Assembly (NCBI GenBank): GCA_031285975.1 | Contig: JAITVE010000230.1 | Location: 1-7,792, forward strand | Direction of reading: 5' to 3' | Length of the DNA: 7,792 nt | Source of the DNA: Candidatus Adiutrix sp. | GTDB taxonomy: Bacteria > Desulfobacterota > Desulfarculia > Adiutricales > Adiutricaceae | Shown here: positions 7,195 to 7,792 of the stretch, piece after piece | Layout: each line of letters begins with the position of its first letter | Position numbering within the stretch: the first letter of the stretch is position 1 | Program-made: the position numbers and the translations under genes | Notes under the pieces: generated by a model | The model's database searches: none | Told to the model about the DNA's origin: nothing | Seen by the model: only the letters and a program-made list of their open reading frames with translations

Positions 7195-7255
7195 GGCTTC
7201 GCGGCTAAGATTCTGGAAAAGTATGGGGCTCCGCCCAATCTTTGCGCTATCGCGC

Positions 7256-7290
7256 AATCTCAGTTTATTCAAACCCTATCGGGTTCGAAT
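7256..7290 (-). repeat. Inverted repeat with internal hairpin, left copy
   Basis: These 35 bp match the reverse complement of 7484-7518 at 32 positions. An internal stem-loop has 10-bp arms, 7267-7276 and 7281-7290, around a 4-nt loop, with one A-C mismatch that becomes a G-U pair when read on the minus strand. Two of the three differences from the right copy fall on facing stem positions (7276 and 7281) and keep the pair. I assigned the strand so that both copies read ATTCGAACC first. Confidence 0.8.
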
Positions 7291-7300
7291 TTAAACCCCG

Positions 7301-7332
7301 CTTAAGAGGGCCTTACGCGAGGCCCTCTTAAG
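7301..7332. repeat. Perfect 13-bp stem-loop
   Basis: Arms CTTAAGAGGGCCT (7301-7313) and AGGCCCTCTTAAG (7320-7332) pair without mismatch around the 6-nt loop TACGCG. This is the strongest hairpin in the window and lies 107 nt after the recO stop. It could stop transcription from either side, but neither flank has a T-run. It may equally be part of a repeat element. Confidence 0.75.
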
Positions 7333-7344
7333 AATCTCCGCGCG

Positions 7345-7365
7345 CCAGGGGCTACGCGCCCCTGG
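7345..7365. repeat. 8-bp stem-loop with a TACGC loop
   Basis: Arms CCAGGGGC (7345-7352) and GCCCCTGG (7358-7365) pair perfectly around TACGC. The loop repeats that of the stem-loop at 7301-7332, from which it is separated by 12 nt. Sequences of the type CCAGGGGC...GCCCCTGG are frequent in intergenic DNA of GC-rich proteobacteria. That statement is from memory. Confidence 0.65.
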
Positions 7366-7403
7366 ACCTGCGTGTCGGCTAGTGAAGCCGTGACGACCGT
7401 GTA

Positions 7404-7456
7404 GCGGCGCCACAACTCGCCTGAACGGCTCAGACAAGTGGCGCCGCGATGCGGCG
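7404..7456. repeat. 10-bp inverted repeat with competing inner hairpin
   Basis: GCGGCGCCAC (7404-7413) pairs perfectly with GTGGCGCCGC (7438-7447) across a 24-nt loop. The right arm can instead pair with the next bases: CGCCGC (7442-7447), loop GAT, GCGGCG (7451-7456). The two structures exclude each other. The right arm and its partner recur in the ftsH leader at 6256-6274. Confidence 0.65.
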
Positions 7457-7483
7457 GGGAAGAGGCTCGGTTCGGCTGAACTC

Positions 7484-7518
7484 ATTCGAACCTGATAAGG
7501 TTTGAATAAATTGAGATT
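7484..7518 (+). repeat. Inverted repeat with internal hairpin, right copy
   Basis: This is the partner of 7256-7290 in opposite orientation. Its hairpin arms are ATTCGAACCT (7484-7493) and AGGTTTGAAT (7498-7507) with loop GATA and one G-T wobble. The T-A pair next to the loop replaces the C-G pair of the left copy. Together the copies enclose about 190 bp that is itself mostly hairpins, and no gene. Confidence 0.8.
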
Positions 7519-7602
7519 AAAAGCCTTAGCTTGTAAAGAACTCAAACAAGCGGCGTTGCGGTGGCGGTGTGGATCTCCCCTCTCCCCACGTCCCCCCCCT
7601 CG

Positions 7603-7634
7603 CCGTCACCCCGGCGAAGGCCGGGGCCTATGCC
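7603..7634 (-). repeat. Short palindromic repeat, copy E
   Basis: Arms CCCCGGC (7609-7615) and GCCGGGG (7620-7626) surround the loop GAAG, preceded by CCGTCA. It is a near-identical reverse complement of copy D between glmM and ybbR, so the two lie in inverted orientation on either side of the conserved gene block. Confidence 0.8.
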
Positions 7635-7675
7635 TTTCTCTTCGTCTCGTGTTACATCCCCCGCCACTCCCGGCT

Positions 7676-7703
7676 CGTCATACCGGCGCAAGCCGGTATC
7701 CAT
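7676..7703 (-). repeat. Short palindromic repeat, copy F
   Basis: Perfect 8-bp arms ATACCGGC (7680-7687) and GCCGGTAT (7692-7699) close a GCAA loop, preceded by CGTC and followed by CCAT. It is closest to copy B, which carries the same ATACCGG arm in decayed form. It is in the same orientation as copy E, 42 bp away. Confidence 0.8.
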
Positions 7704-7727
7704 TTTCTTCGCTTTAGCTTGATTGAA

Positions 7728-7746
7728 CCACCAGCTATGCTGGTGG
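7728..7746. repeat. REP-like stem-loop, possible IS200/RAYT-type end
   Basis: Perfect 8-bp arms CCACCAGC (7728-7735) and GCTGGTGG (7739-7746) enclose TAT. The following G-run and the TTTAGCTTTAGC stretch with its echo at 7711-7720 give the edge of the window an element-like look. The hairpin reminds me of subterminal hairpins of IS200/IS605 or REP-associated elements, but no transposase is visible, and the likeness is from memory only. Confidence 0.4.
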
Positions 7747-7792
7747 GGGGCGTTCTTAGCTTTAGCTTTAAGCAAAAGCAACCCCCGAATGC

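Larger units (their letters stand above)
7195..7792. other. Gene-free, hairpin-rich intergenic region
   Basis: No credible coding sequence is visible in these 598 bases. Short open frames here translate to the repeats. The region holds a series of stem-loops from 7226 to 7507, an inverted repeat pair, two short palindromic repeats and a REP-like hairpin, each listed separately. Small hairpins not listed elsewhere are GGGC/GCCC (7226-7236), TTGCGC/GCGCAA (7242-7257, loop TATC) and CGGCT/AGCCG (7376-7390). No stem is followed by a T-run, so there is no classical terminator for recO. Confidence 0.7.

Noticed and set aside
7281..7300. tRNA T-arm, because of GGTTCGAAT
   Set aside because: The flanking bases do not form a T stem, and no acceptor or anticodon arm fits around it. 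The motif belongs to the 35-bp inverted repeat, which occurs twice.
7301..7332. Classical rho-independent terminator of recO
   Set aside because: The stem is excellent, but no T-run follows on either strand, and it lies over 100 nt past the stop codon inside a repeat-rich block.

Overview
The window looks like a chromosomal housekeeping region of a GC-rich Gram-negative bacterium. The minus-strand order ftsH - folP - cdaA - ybbR - glmM is the arrangement known from Deltaproteobacteria/Desulfobacterota (Desulfovibrio- and Geobacter-like genomes), and that is my best guess for the lineage. It rests on gene order and protein character, not on a search. No mobile-element gene, RNA gene or CRISPR array is visible.

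Layout. Positions 1-1106 hold the 5' four-fifths of glmM (minus strand, running off the left edge). Positions 1107-1573 are a gene-free gap with four similarly oriented short palindromic repeats and the probable glmM promoter. Positions 1574-6219 carry a compact minus-strand operon, read ftsH -> folP -> cdaA -> ybbR: folP starts inside the end of ftsH, cdaA starts 25 nt after folP, and ybbR starts 9 nt after cdaA. Positions 6220-6411 are a divergent promoter region. Positions 6412-7194 hold recO on the plus strand, probably with a leaderless transcript. Positions 7195-7792 are gene-free and unusually rich in hairpins. They contain a 35-bp inverted repeat pair enclosing further stem-loops, two more copies of the short palindrome in the opposite orientation, and a REP-like hairpin close to the right edge.

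How the genes work together. CdaA makes cyclic di-AMP and YbbR (CdaR-like) is its membrane-anchored regulator. GlmM makes glucosamine-1-phosphate for peptidoglycan and LPS, and in Firmicutes binds and inhibits CdaA, so cdaA-ybbR-glmM links a second messenger to cell-envelope synthesis. FtsH is the membrane AAA+ zinc protease for quality control and for setting envelope-enzyme levels. FolP makes dihydropteroate for folate. RecO loads RecA during gap repair and is transcribed separately.

The genes are ordinary. The parts that reward a second look are non-coding: the hairpin-dense block after recO with a covarying inverted repeat, its partial echo in the ftsH leader, the palindromic repeats that have pushed glmM away from ybbR, and the unusual start signals (leaderless recO; TTG or GTG starts for ftsH, cdaA and ybbR; a 56-bp ftsH/folP overlap).
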